DNA of 64,000 nucleotides from contig CAKPMX010000002.1 of NCBI GenBank assembly GCA_934168205.1, positions 255,822 through 319,821 on the forward strand, in the 5' to 3' direction. Numbering within the stretch: the first letter of the stretch is position 1; the number at the start of each line of letters is the position of its first letter. The notes beneath the pieces were generated by a model. It made no database searches and was not told the origin of the DNA. It saw only the letters and a list, made by a program, of their open reading frames with translations. A program made the translations under genes and the position numbers. Of this stretch, positions 45,471 through 54,967 are shown in pieces. This stretch comes from an uncultured Bacilli bacterium. Lineage in GTDB: Bacteria > Bacillota_I > Bacilli_A > RF39 > UBA660.

Positions 45471-46438
45471 TTTTCTTCACCTGTCTTTACTTTTTGAAAA
45501 GGCTTTTCATTATTCTTTCCTAATAAATTATACAATTCCTCTTGGCACGTCGCTTGAAGTTGCATAAAATCTTCATCTTGAATTTTTTCTTTTAGGGCAC
45601 TTTCCATTTTCTTAAAACTTGCTGCTCTGAGATTTAGTTGTTCTTGATAATCCTTATTATTATCTGTTTTTTTAGTAAAGGCTGTAATTACGCAATACTC
45701 TTTTGGCCCTAGTCTAGAAAATACAACACGTATTTTAAAATCTTTTACTTCAATTAAACCAGAAGCCGTACTGTTAGATGTAAGTCTTTTACGATTTTTA
45801 AATTTTCCAGAAATAATAGAATCGAATAAGCCAATAAAACCTTCATAATATTCTGGATCTATATGTTTTAATTCACTTATAACGCAAGGATTTCCGGATT
45901 GTGTAGGCATAAACACTAATTTATTTTCTTCGCTTATTTGTGCTTCTTCTTCTTTTTCTCTTTCTAAAAATAACTCTTTTAAAATCGTTTGTCTTCTAGC
46001 ATTTTCTTTTATTTCATTATTCAATTCTTCTTTATCTTCTGCGGACATTTCTTCTTCATTGATAATTGTTTCTATTTGCCTATTTTCTTTTACTAATTCA
46101 GCCATTAATCTTAAGAGAACGTTTTCATAATCATAGTCTTCTTTATTTGGTAAAACTTCTTTTACTTCATCCTTTGTACACTTGCTTGGTAAAGAAAATA
46201 ATTCACCTAAATAGTATAAAATATCATCTTCAAAAGACTCATCATCATAAATATCTGGTTCGAGATTTGGATTTTCTGTTATAGTAGGCTGTTTATCTTC
46301 AATACCTTCGATAACGTTGGTGCTAGAATGGTGTTTTTCTATTTCATTTCTCATGATACTTGAGGTTCTTATATTTTGTTCTATAGCATCCAACAAACTA
46401 GTCACATCTTCAGTATCACTAATTCTTATAATTCCCAT
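45467..46438 (-). CDS. Acidic protein with C-terminal RelE/HigB-like domain
   Basis: 323 residues. The first ~170 are acidic and helical with a coiled coil (NEIKENARRQTILKELFLE, then KEEEAQ). Residues ~180-290 look like a RelE/HigB (phage Gp49-like) fold: FKNRKRLTSNSTASGLIEVK, then IRVVFSRLGPKEYCVITAFT and KKTDNNKDYQEQLNLRAASF. The GLxExxxxxxRVVF...F(T)KKT pattern is the one found in HigB-type toxins. Such domains cut ribosome-bound mRNA in toxins, but here the domain is carried in a much longer protein. It is 16 nt downstream of the DinG-like gene and overlaps the mTERF-like gene. It is not a standard toxin-antitoxin pair. Confidence 0.5.
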   Translation of the reverse strand: MGIIRISDTEDVTSLLDAIEQNIRTSSIMRNEIEKHHSSTNVIEGIEDKQPTITENPNLEPDIYDDESFEDDILYYLGELFSLPSKCTKDEVKEVLPNKEDYDYENVLLRLMAELVKENRQIETIINEEEMSAEDKEELNNEIKENARRQTILKELFLEREKEEEAQISEENKLVFMPTQSGNPCVISELKHIDPEYYEGFIGLFDSIISGKFKNRKRLTSNSTASGLIEVKDFKIRVVFSRLGPKEYCVITAFTKKTDNNKDYQEQLNLRAASFKKMESALKEKIQDEDFMQLQATCQEELYNLLGKNNEKPFQKVKTGEEK

Positions 46439-46454
46439 ATCTTACTCCTTTTAA

Positions 46455-48485
46455 CTATTCATTTTTATAAGTTTTTGCTTTTTGATTTTGTCCTGGATGG
46501 TTTGGAAGACATCTACCGGCAAAGGCTTTTACATCATCTAAGTCGGCAGTTACATTTGTAAATGGTAGAGTTTCTAGGACTACCGTTCCATAGTCCTTTA
46601 TTCTGGAATCTAGGATTGACACTATTCCTTTATCTGTTTCACTTCTTATCAAACGACCTGCTCCTTGTTTTAATTTTATAAGCATATCTTGTAAGTAGAC
46701 GGCATTTGAACCACCGGCATAGTACTCTGCTTTAGCATCCATTATAGGATCTACTACATGGAAAGGCAATTTAGGAATTATAACACTTTCTAGTGATTCT
46801 CCTTTAATATCTATTCCTTCCCAGAATGAACCCGTTGCGAAAAGACAAGAAGTTGTATCTTCTTTAAAGCTTTGTTTTAAAGCTTCTACGTCTTTTCCAT
46901 CTTCTTGAATGTAAATATTGTAAGGTTTGTTTTTGTCTTTTATTCTATTATATACTTCGCGCATATCACTTTTAGATGTAAATAATACTAGAGTCCTTCC
47001 TTCAGTTATATCTAATAATTCATTGATTCTTGTAGAAATAGATGATAAGTAACTATCATGATCATGGCTCTTTGGCGTCACTAAATCTAAAGGACAATAT
47101 AACATAGCATTTTCATCATAATTAAATGGAGACCTTTGTGGGTCTTCTGTTGTAATACGATTACCTATTTTATTATCTATTCCTAATCCTTTAGCAAAGT
47201 ATTCATAATCTCCTTCAGCTGTTAAGGTAGCCGATGTGAATACTTTACCGTAGTTTGGATTTTTCAATAAATTTCTGGCGATTTCTGGTATATTTTTTGG
47301 TACATATTGTATCTCAATATGTTCTCTTGTACCAGGTAAGAAAGCTGCCCAGTAAACATTCTTTTGTTTTTCAATTGATGAAACCATATCTTTAAAGGCT
47401 TGTTTTGTCTCTTGCAAAAGGTTGATTTGTTCTAGGAAGTCTTTATTTCTATTATAACGACTATTAAATACAGCTTCTTCTTCTAATTCTTCTAATTGTT
47501 TTATTAATGTTTCTATTGATTCTTTTATAGTTGGAGTACATTTAAAACTGGAACTTTCAGAATCGAAAACATCAATATTTTCGGCGGCGTGTCTATTGTA
47601 TTCTCTTTTGGCACTGGTGCTTATTTTTCTAAATAGACTATTAATAGTACCAATGGCTGGTATATCATTTTTTACATTTTTATTTAAATGACGATATAAT
47701 CCATAAATTAATGATTCTAACTCCTGTTTATTCAAACTTCTTTTATAGGAATCTCTTATTTTTTCTTCTAAAGTATGTGCCTCGTCTACAATTAGGATTG
47801 ATGGTTCTCCTAATAGCGGATTTTCACTGTCTCTTTTTAATGATTCTACTAATAAATTATGGTTACAAATAATCGCTTTGGATTCTGGCCAACGTTTTCT
47901 TTGTACTCGATAAGTACAATCTGATTCATATATGCAGCTAGTACATCTGACTTTATCAACATTCATTTTTTTCCAGTCTGCTTGACTAATGTCATCAAAA
48001 TCTGTACGTTCTACCTTACCTTCTTTTATTCTGGACCTAATGCTTTTTACTTTTTCTGTTTGACCAGCATTTCTTTCGAAAAATTCAAAACGTCTTTTAC
48101 ACAAGTAGTTACTTCTTCCTTTTGCGATAGTGACTTTTATTTTTGGAACTCCTAACATCTCAGATAGAGTTTCTATTTCTTTTTTCAATTGATCTTGTAG
48201 GGCTTTTGAGGACGTTGAAATGATGAATCCTTTAAATTTGTCACTACCAGAACTTGCATATATTAAAGGCACTAAATAGGCCCAAGATTTACCTGAACCA
48301 ACACCTGATTCGATTAAAAGAATACTACGGTCTTTTATAGCATCTGCTATATCTAGTGCCATAGTATGTTGACCCTCACGATATTCTAATGTCTTACTTT
48401 CAATTAAATTTGCGAAGAAACTATCAATTTGTTCTTCTTGATCACGACTTAATATTTGATTTTCTTTTTCCCAAACATATCTCAT
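46455..48485 (-). CDS. dinG: DinG/XPD-family ATP-dependent DNA helicase
   Basis: 676 residues. Superfamily 2 Fe-S helicase: Walker A IESGVGSGKSWAYLVPLIYA, Fe-S cysteines (NYLCKRRFEF and CTSCIYESDC), DEAH box LIVDEAHTLEEK, then motif VI QGAGRLIRSETDKG near the C-terminus. Such helicases resolve R-loops or G4 and are SOS-linked in E. coli. The start at 48485 follows a promoter at 48514-48542; the start at 48551 would lie upstream of the -10. GGTGTGAT precedes the ATG. It leads an operon with the RelE-like and mTERF-like genes. Confidence 0.87.
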   Translation of the reverse strand: MRYVWEKENQILSRDQEEQIDSFFANLIESKTLEYREGQHTMALDIADAIKDRSILLIESGVGSGKSWAYLVPLIYASSGSDKFKGFIISTSSKALQDQLKKEIETLSEMLGVPKIKVTIAKGRSNYLCKRRFEFFERNAGQTEKVKSIRSRIKEGKVERTDFDDISQADWKKMNVDKVRCTSCIYESDCTYRVQRKRWPESKAIICNHNLLVESLKRDSENPLLGEPSILIVDEAHTLEEKIRDSYKRSLNKQELESLIYGLYRHLNKNVKNDIPAIGTINSLFRKISTSAKREYNRHAAENIDVFDSESSSFKCTPTIKESIETLIKQLEELEEEAVFNSRYNRNKDFLEQINLLQETKQAFKDMVSSIEKQKNVYWAAFLPGTREHIEIQYVPKNIPEIARNLLKNPNYGKVFTSATLTAEGDYEYFAKGLGIDNKIGNRITTEDPQRSPFNYDENAMLYCPLDLVTPKSHDHDSYLSSISTRINELLDITEGRTLVLFTSKSDMREVYNRIKDKNKPYNIYIQEDGKDVEALKQSFKEDTTSCLFATGSFWEGIDIKGESLESVIIPKLPFHVVDPIMDAKAEYYAGGSNAVYLQDMLIKLKQGAGRLIRSETDKGIVSILDSRIKDYGTVVLETLPFTNVTADLDDVKAFAGRCLPNHPGQNQKAKTYKNE

Positions 48486-48513
48486 ATCACACCAGCCCTT
48501 TTCTTGAGTGCAT

Positions 48514-48542
48514 ATTATACTATAAATCCGTTTAAAAGTCAA
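48514..48542 (-). promoter_or_regulatory. Sigma-A promoter of the DinG-RelE-like-mTERF-like operon
   Basis: Read leftward: TTGACT, 17 bp, TATAAT. It lies 28 bp before the ATG at 48485 and right after the upstream terminator. Confidence 0.9.
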
Positions 48543-48553
48543 TAAAAGCAAAG

Positions 48554-48582
48554 AAAACAGTATAGGTAGGCTATACTGTTTT
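48554..48582 (-). terminator. Terminator after the stand-alone histidine phosphatase gene
   Basis: Stem AAAACAGTATAG / CTATACTGTTTT, loop of 5; a strong 12-bp stem with T-rich 3' arm. It begins at the stop codon (48582) of the extended reading frame described for the histidine phosphatase. Confidence 0.88.
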
Positions 48583-49249
48583 TAGCTATTCGTACTAATT
48601 TTAATCTCTTCTATTATATGACCTACATTTCCTTCTCCAGCATATTTTAATTTTCTTTCCCATTCTTAATACTATTTAGTTTTTCTAGATGTTTAAAAAG
48701 ATGAGAAAAGTCAACGTTATTAAACTCTTCTACTTTGCCAGTTTTAAGATGAGTAGTTTTTATATTTAAAATTCTTTTCATATATGAAGTAACTGAGCCA
48801 TGTGAAATTATTAGTATTGTATCCTTTGGAGAATTTTCATTGTAAACGTATTTTAAAAATTCTGATAATCTAGACTCTATTTCAAATCTATTTTCGCCAG
48901 TTGAACCTAGTCTTATGAAATAGTCACCTTCTACTTGTTTTATTCTAGTGTTATCAAGATTTTCATTATTTTTTTGACCTGAATATTTTCCATAATTTAG
49001 TTCACGAATTCTATTTTCAATTACTATTTTACTTTCTTTATATCTCTTATAAACTAAGTGTGCTGTTTCAATAGTTCTAGGTAAAGGAGAGACGTAGATT
49101 TTATCTATTACGTCTGGTAAATCTTTAATAGATTCTTCTACTGTTTTAATACCAGAAGCAGTTAAGATGGACCAGTATATTTCTTTATCTGAAATTAGTC
49201 CTTTAACGTTATCAGTAGCTTCACCATGTCTCATAAAAATTATATTCAT
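48582..49249 (-). CDS. Histidine phosphatase superfamily protein, probable C-terminal frameshift
   Basis: From ATG 49249 (AGGAG 8 nt upstream) the intact frame runs to a stop at 48647 and gives 200 residues. It holds RHGEATDN, SPLPRTIETAH and ISHGSVTS, a complete histidine phosphatase with both His. The last codons are NSIKNGKEN. In the +1 frame, beginning at that same point, the sequence continues with good coding character, reading EWERKLKYAGEGNVGHIIEE and IKISTNS, with a stop at 48582 that touches the terminator stem. Restoring one A (AAG to AAAG) would join both parts. So either one A was lost, or the stretch is a chance frame. Its N-terminal domain is closely similar to that of the fusion at 4546-6129. 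The coordinates given span the extended form; the intact ORF is 48647-49249. Confidence 0.75.
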
Positions 49250-49276
49250 ATACATCTCTCCTATATCTTAGTTATT

Positions 49277-52200
49277 TTATACTTTTCTATAGACTTCATC
49301 TAATATTGAATATAAGTAACATTCTACTAATTTATTAGTTTTTTCTTCAATTACTTTACGATAGCCAGATAACTGTTTATCATAGTTTTCGTCGTTAATA
49401 TTTTTTAACTTATAATCAATAATAATCATCTTGTCTTCTCTTTCTATTAATAAGTCAATTATTCCATGAGCAATATTATTATTCTCTTCATAGATGAACT
49501 CATACTCTTTATACATTGGATAATTAATATTTTCTTTTATTAAGTCAGAGTTTATAAATGAGGAGATTTTTCTCTTAATTGTTTCATCTTCTATTGAGTC
49601 AATATCTTTGAAGTTAGAAGTTTCTAATATTTCATGTACTTTTGTACCGAAAGCCATTAATTTGTTTTCTTCTTCTGTAAAGATATGAAGGGACTCTTTT
49701 GAAAAATGACTTTCTTCAACTGTTTCAGTTTTTAAATCTAGTTCTTCTACTTCTATGGTGTCATTTAGCTCTAAAAGTTCTTTTTCATTACTTAGTGATG
49801 ATACTTTTTGATAGTCTTTAGTACACTCTACCGTACTTTTTATTATATATGGTAGTAGTACGGTATAAATACTTTTCATAATTGATAGAAAACTATTATA
49901 TTTATTTCTTTCATATATTGGGACTATGTCTTTTACTTCAATAGCCTCTTCTTGTTCTGGCATTACAATAATCATTTTTTCTTTAGCTCTAGTTACCGCT
50001 ACATATAATAGTCTTATTTTTTCAGAGATTTCTTCTTGTTTAACAGATCTTTTTAGGAGTGTTTTGACTATTGTTTCTTTATAATATTCATCTACTTTAG
50101 GAAGAACAATACCATATTTATTATCATAGACTATTTTTTCTTTTAACTCACTTATGTTAAAACTACCAGAGAAGCCAGCAAAGTAACATATTGGAAATTC
50201 TAGTCCTTTTGATTTATGAATAGTCATTATTTTACAACTATTAGAACCTGAGGTATTGACTTTAAACTTTAAGTCATAATCATTATTATAGATTTCATCT
50301 AGATAAGTAATAAAGTCATAAATAGTATTTCCAGTTGATACATAGTCTTCTACTAAATTATAGATATATTCTCTCCTAGTACGATATGATGAAACATCAC
50401 CAAGTGTTAGAAGTTTTTTATCATAATCTAGTTCATCTAAGATATAGTTTATATACTCTCCTGCTGGTGTTACATCTATATTTTTTACTAGTTCTAAGCA
50501 TTTTAAGTAAAGAGAACTTTCTTTGATGGAATTTGTTACATAGTAATGATATAGTTCTTCATCAGATAAGTTAAAGAGAAAACTTCTTCCTAGGGAGAAA
50601 AAACTATATTTGAAGTCTTGTTCATAATTATTTTCTTTAATGCAAATTAGGAATTTTAAAAGACTTTTTATTACTAAAATATCTTGATCTTTACGAAGTG
50701 ATGAATCTTTTTCAATGGATAAAGGAATATGTAAGTATTCAAATATTCTTTTGTATAAGTCAAAGTTTTTACTTTTATCTAGAAGTATGACAATATCTGA
50801 ATAGTTTATTGTTCTAAGTATTCCGGTATCTTTATCGAAGATTTGATAATTTGAAGATACTTTATCGATTATATCTTTACCAATGATAAATATTTCTTGT
50901 TCATCTTTAGTGATAGATGTGTTTTTATCTATTTCATATGTTAGGACATTTAAATCATAATTTTGGTCAGTCTTACCTTCTTCATTATAAGTTTTGTTAC
51001 CAAAGACCATACGATGAGATTCTTTATAATTAGCGCCACCAATGGTATCATCCATGAATAAATCAAATAATAAATTGATATTTGATAGAACTTCTTCTCT
51101 TGATCTAAAGTTTTTATTTAGGTCTATTTTTATACCTTTATCAGTATCCCGATATGTGTCATATTTATTTTTAAAGATATATGGATTAGCATTTCTGAAA
51201 CGATAAATAGACTGTTTGATATCACCTACCATGTAGACATTATTATTTGAAATTAAGGAAATAAATAATTCTTGAGTATCAGAAGTATCTTGGTATTCAT
51301 CGACTAATATTTCATTAAAACTTTCTACTAATTCTTTTCTGATATCTTCATTTTCTTTAACTACTTTGATAGCTAAAAGAGCTATATCTGTAAAGTTAAA
51401 TACTTCATTTTCATTTTTATAATTAGAAAGTCGTTTATCTAGTTCTTTTAAAACAGAAATAATTACTTCAGCATTAGACTTAGTAGATAAAATTTCTTCT
51501 TTCATCTGTTCTGTTGTTTCATATATTAATAATTCTTTTACTTCTTTTAATAATGATGAAATAGTTGATTTTATGTTTTTACCTTCTTCTTCACTATTTC
51601 TTGGTACAGCAGGAAGTTTAAAGTCAAGGGATGTGCATATTTCTTCATAAGTAGTAGCGTTTAAAAACTTACTTAAAGTATCTTCTACTTTAGTTACATA
51701 GGTGCCATCAAAATAGTCATTTAAGGATATTAATAATTCTTTTATATTTTCACGATAAGAATCAATATAGTTTAAATACTCATTTAGATAGTTATCAATA
51801 TTTTCTTTAGAGTAAGTCTTTTCAATGTAAGTATTTAGATATTCTTTTCTATCGTATTTTAATTCTATTTTTTTATAGATATTTTGAATGTAATTTTTTA
51901 ATTCTTTATCATCTTTTAAACAAAAGTCTTTTATTAGATTAGTAAAGTTTTTAGTTGGCGATAAGTAATTTTCTTCAAATATTTCGTCTAAGATTCTATT
52001 CTTTTCAATATTTATAATGACATCATCTGTTATTTTAATATTGTTACTTACATTTAGCTTGGTATGATATTTTTTTACCATGGATAAGGAGAAGGAATCA
52101 AAGGTTGTGATATAGGCACCATCTATTAGGTTAGCTTCATTTTCAAGGCCTTCAGTTTTATTAATGGCTTTTCTAATACGTTCTTTCATTTCAGCAGCGG

Positions 52201-52372
52201 CGGCATTGGTAAATGTTAGAACTAGTAATTCATTAATATGAATACCAGATTTTAGTTTTCTAATTACTCTTTCAGTTAAAACTGCAGTCTTACCTGAGCC
52301 AGCTCCGGCTGAGACAATGATGTTTTTACCTTCTTCATTTATTGCTTGTAATTGTTCGGTAGTCCAGGCCAT
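49277..52372 (-). CDS. addA: ATP-dependent helicase/nuclease subunit AddA
   Basis: 1031 residues. UvrD-like SF1A helicase: N-terminal WTTEQLQAINEEGKNIIVSA, Walker A AGAGSGKTAVLTERV, LVDEYQDTSDTQ, GDIKQSIYRFRNANP, MTIHKSKGLEFPICYFAG and RLLYVAVTRAKEK. The C-terminal nuclease has a PD-(D/E)XK pattern (IAHGIIDLLIERED then MIIIDYKLK). Together with AddB it processes double-strand breaks for recombination. It is shorter than the B. subtilis protein (about 1230). The ATG at 52372 is preferred: AGGAGG is about 11 nt upstream and GTG at 52384 is inside it. It is 1 nt after the addB stop. Confidence 0.95.
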   Translation of the reverse strand: MAWTTEQLQAINEEGKNIIVSAGAGSGKTAVLTERVIRKLKSGIHINELLVLTFTNAAAAEMKERIRKAINKTEGLENEANLIDGAYITTFDSFSLSMVKKYHTKLNVSNNIKITDDVIINIEKNRILDEIFEENYLSPTKNFTNLIKDFCLKDDKELKNYIQNIYKKIELKYDRKEYLNTYIEKTYSKENIDNYLNEYLNYIDSYRENIKELLISLNDYFDGTYVTKVEDTLSKFLNATTYEEICTSLDFKLPAVPRNSEEEGKNIKSTISSLLKEVKELLIYETTEQMKEEILSTKSNAEVIISVLKELDKRLSNYKNENEVFNFTDIALLAIKVVKENEDIRKELVESFNEILVDEYQDTSDTQELFISLISNNNVYMVGDIKQSIYRFRNANPYIFKNKYDTYRDTDKGIKIDLNKNFRSREEVLSNINLLFDLFMDDTIGGANYKESHRMVFGNKTYNEEGKTDQNYDLNVLTYEIDKNTSITKDEQEIFIIGKDIIDKVSSNYQIFDKDTGILRTINYSDIVILLDKSKNFDLYKRIFEYLHIPLSIEKDSSLRKDQDILVIKSLLKFLICIKENNYEQDFKYSFFSLGRSFLFNLSDEELYHYYVTNSIKESSLYLKCLELVKNIDVTPAGEYINYILDELDYDKKLLTLGDVSSYRTRREYIYNLVEDYVSTGNTIYDFITYLDEIYNNDYDLKFKVNTSGSNSCKIMTIHKSKGLEFPICYFAGFSGSFNISELKEKIVYDNKYGIVLPKVDEYYKETIVKTLLKRSVKQEEISEKIRLLYVAVTRAKEKMIIVMPEQEEAIEVKDIVPIYERNKYNSFLSIMKSIYTVLLPYIIKSTVECTKDYQKVSSLSNEKELLELNDTIEVEELDLKTETVEESHFSKESLHIFTEEENKLMAFGTKVHEILETSNFKDIDSIEDETIKRKISSFINSDLIKENINYPMYKEYEFIYEENNNIAHGIIDLLIEREDKMIIIDYKLKNINDENYDKQLSGYRKVIEEKTNKLVECYLYSILDEVYRKV

Positions 52373-52373
52373 A

Positions 52374-54704
52374 TTATTCGTCACCTCCTAAAAAAGATAA
52401 ATCATTTTGTTTTTCTAAGTAGACTAAATCTTTTTCCTTCATGTAACAGATATCTTTAAAGGAACAGAAAGCACAAGATATATTAACATTAGAATATACT
52501 TTTGGATTAATAGTAAAGTCTGCTGATAAGATATTATCAGTTTCTTTGGATATATAGTTTTTAGTATAGGCTAATAAATCGTATAATGTATCGTTTGATA
52601 AAACCTTTTTTGTGGCATAGGTTCCAAAACCTTTTTCTTCGTTATAGGACATACTTTTAATATATTCACTTTTTTCATATGTTGAATCAAATCTACTTAA
52701 TATGGAAATATCATCTGTTGAATATCCTTGTAAAAGATATTGATCTTTTTTAACTTTTTCAATATCTTTACTCCAAGTAGGATAATTGAATAAAATGTTT
52801 TGATAATAAATTCCTGTAAATATTGGACTTTTAATAGCTTTGGAATAATGAATTAAATATAGGTATACTGGTAGTTGCATATGTAAGCCATATTTCATAG
52901 GTTCTATATGGGTATCAATACTACCGGTTTTATAGTCAATTATAGAAAAGTATGTATCTTCAATATTTTGATAGTACATTATTTTATCGATACTACCAGT
53001 AAAGATTACAGATACTTTTTTCTTTAAGTCTATATCTATTTTCTTTTCATAATAAGCATCATTGTAGCCAGTTATTAAGTCTTGTTTGTTTAGGATATCT
53101 ATTAGTTTTAAAAGATCTTTTTTGATACGAATTAAAAGTAGTTTTTCTTTTAAGGAAAGGTCCCTTTTTTCTAGATATTTTTGATACTCTTCTTCAAAAT
53201 TAAAGTTTGTCTTTTTATATACTGATAATATGTAATGATACATTGAGCCAATGTAAGTTTGGAAAGTATCAGTATATGGTTCTAGTTTTAAGACATGTCT
53301 TATATAATATTTAAATTTACATTCACTATAAGCGTTAAGAGATGTATATGATAGTTTTAATGGATATGGTAAGTTAGTTAGATACTCATCATTATTGATA
53401 CCTGTAAAGACGTTAGAATATGTTTTATAAGGTATTTGGTAGTGAGTATATAGTTTTTTTAGGTCTTTATTTTTTTCACCGTATAAATGATATAAATCTA
53501 GGTATGATGCTAGTCGTAGTTCATTATATATATTTGAACTGTTATATGAGTCTAATTTAGGTTTTACAATATTTAGGGAAAGATCAGTAATTAGACTTGA
53601 TTTGTAGTAACTTTTAAATGGCGAAGTTAGTTTATATGATAAGTATAGATTTTTAATATTTGATAAGATATAAACTAAGTTATTTTTATTACGTTTATTT
53701 AAATAGTCTGTTTTATATAGTGATACTTCATCTTTTTCTTTATCAGTAATATAGGAAATATCTTTTTCCATTTTAGGTAATTCATCTTGATTAAATCCTA
53801 GTACAAAGACATATTCATCATCATTAAATGATTCTTTATATAAATCTTTTATTGTAATTGCATTTTTTAAGTTAACGGGTGAAGTAAAAGTATTTTTTAG
53901 TTTGTCAGTTAAAAGTATTTTATATTCCTTGGAATTTTCATCTAAGAAACTTAAGTCTGATAAGATATTAATAAGTTTTTTATTGATACTTTTTTTGTCT
54001 TTATTTTCTAAGTCTAATTCTTTTGTATTTAGATAATCTTTTACTACCTTAGTACTATAAATTGAATAGTTAAAATTTATATTTATAGGTATATGATAGA
54101 ATGAAAAAAGGCTTTTTATGGTATATAGGTAATCACTAGATACATTTGTTAGATATATTTTATTTATATCAACACCTTTTTTTAGAAGGTTTATTATTTC
54201 TAGACATACTTGATTAACTTCTTCTTCTAAAGTATTACATTCCATTACTGGTGCAGTTATAGTTTTTTCTGGTACATGTTCTTCTTTTATACCTAACATT
54301 TCTTCTTCATATTTTTCTAGGTTATATTCATTTTTTACAATGATATTTTTATTTTTAAGATATTCTTTATAAGTATTATTGTAGATTAATAGTCCTTCTT
54401 TTATTAATTCTTTTTTTAAGTCTTTTAAGAAGTTTAGTTTAGGACTTTTATATGTTTTATTTTCATCTATTACATATAAATTATTTATATATACTCTTGC
54501 GACATCTATATTGTAGTTATATTTTTTTATTAGATAAGCAAGTGATTTATCATCATATGAGAAATAGTATATTTTTTTATACTCTTCTTTAGTCATAAAC
54601 TTTATATTAACAAGTTTTTTAGTTTGAGATAGTTCTTTTAATATCTTTGTCTTTGTTTGGTTTGGACAGATTATTAAAGAATTATCTTTTATTGTAAAAT
54701 CCAT
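52374..54704 (-). CDS. addB: ATP-dependent helicase/nuclease subunit AddB
   Basis: 776 residues. The N-terminal part is a degenerate helicase (LIICPNQTKTKILKELSQ without a canonical Walker A). The C-terminal nuclease has LSYTSLNAYSECKFKYYIRH (first Fe-S Cys), FSIIDYKTGSIDTH (nuclease Asp-Lys), and the final CAFCSFKDICY cluster cysteines. It is clearly shorter than B. subtilis AddB (about 1166), which is the rule in reduced Firmicutes; the missing part is in the helicase half. GGTGAT lies 4 nt before the ATG at 54704. Followed by addA with 1 nt between. Confidence 0.88.
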   Translation of the reverse strand: MDFTIKDNSLIICPNQTKTKILKELSQTKKLVNIKFMTKEEYKKIYYFSYDDKSLAYLIKKYNYNIDVARVYINNLYVIDENKTYKSPKLNFLKDLKKELIKEGLLIYNNTYKEYLKNKNIIVKNEYNLEKYEEEMLGIKEEHVPEKTITAPVMECNTLEEEVNQVCLEIINLLKKGVDINKIYLTNVSSDYLYTIKSLFSFYHIPININFNYSIYSTKVVKDYLNTKELDLENKDKKSINKKLINILSDLSFLDENSKEYKILLTDKLKNTFTSPVNLKNAITIKDLYKESFNDDEYVFVLGFNQDELPKMEKDISYITDKEKDEVSLYKTDYLNKRNKNNLVYILSNIKNLYLSYKLTSPFKSYYKSSLITDLSLNIVKPKLDSYNSSNIYNELRLASYLDLYHLYGEKNKDLKKLYTHYQIPYKTYSNVFTGINNDEYLTNLPYPLKLSYTSLNAYSECKFKYYIRHVLKLEPYTDTFQTYIGSMYHYILSVYKKTNFNFEEEYQKYLEKRDLSLKEKLLLIRIKKDLLKLIDILNKQDLITGYNDAYYEKKIDIDLKKKVSVIFTGSIDKIMYYQNIEDTYFSIIDYKTGSIDTHIEPMKYGLHMQLPVYLYLIHYSKAIKSPIFTGIYYQNILFNYPTWSKDIEKVKKDQYLLQGYSTDDISILSRFDSTYEKSEYIKSMSYNEEKGFGTYATKKVLSNDTLYDLLAYTKNYISKETDNILSADFTINPKVYSNVNISCAFCSFKDICYMKEKDLVYLEKQNDLSFLGGDE

Positions 54705-54739
54705 ATTTATCACCAGATATATTATAAGATAAATTAGAC

Positions 54740-54768
54740 AAAAAGAAAAGAAGCTATTATGCTTCTTT
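54740..54768 (-). terminator. Terminator after rpmF
   Basis: Stem AAAGAAGC / GCTTCTTT, loop TATTAT, followed leftward by TTTTC and TTTTT. It overlaps the rpmF stop region. Confidence 0.85.
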
Positions 54769-54963
54769 AACTTCTACTACTTTGTTTCCTTTGTAGTTAC
54801 CGCATTTTGGACATACTCTGTGAGGTTTAATCATTTCGCCACAACTTGGGCATTTGCTTACACCAGGGATTTCCATTGCGTTATGACTTCTTCTCATTCT
54901 CTTTCTTGTTTTTGAAACTTTACGGAAAGGAACAGCAAACATTTGAATGTCTAACTTCATCAT
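54757..54963 (-). CDS. rpmF: Ribosomal protein L32 with Prp-like N-terminal prosequence
   Basis: 68 residues. The core is L32: VPFRKVSKTRKRMRRSH, zinc ribbon CPSCGEMIKPHRVCPKCG. Ahead of the usual start AVPFRK lies MMKLDIQMF, giving MKLDIQMF-AVPFRK. This is the same pattern as the extension of L27 here ([12 protein letters not shown]), where Prp cuts before Ala. Most L32 proteins begin MAVPFR with no extension. The sequence thus suggests a processed L32. It follows yceD by 4 nt. The alternative, that translation starts later, would need an Ala codon with no ATG, which is not available. The CDS may start at the second ATG (54960). Confidence 0.93.
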   Translation of the reverse strand: MMKLDIQMFAVPFRKVSKTRKRMRRSHNAMEIPGVSKCPSCGEMIKPHRVCPKCGNYKGNKVVEVKEA

Positions 54964-54967
54964 ATTA

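Noticed and set aside
45467..46438. Classical toxin-antitoxin pair
   Set aside because: The proteins are far too long (323 and 574 residues) and no antitoxin-like DNA-binding domain is seen; only a fold likeness is claimed.
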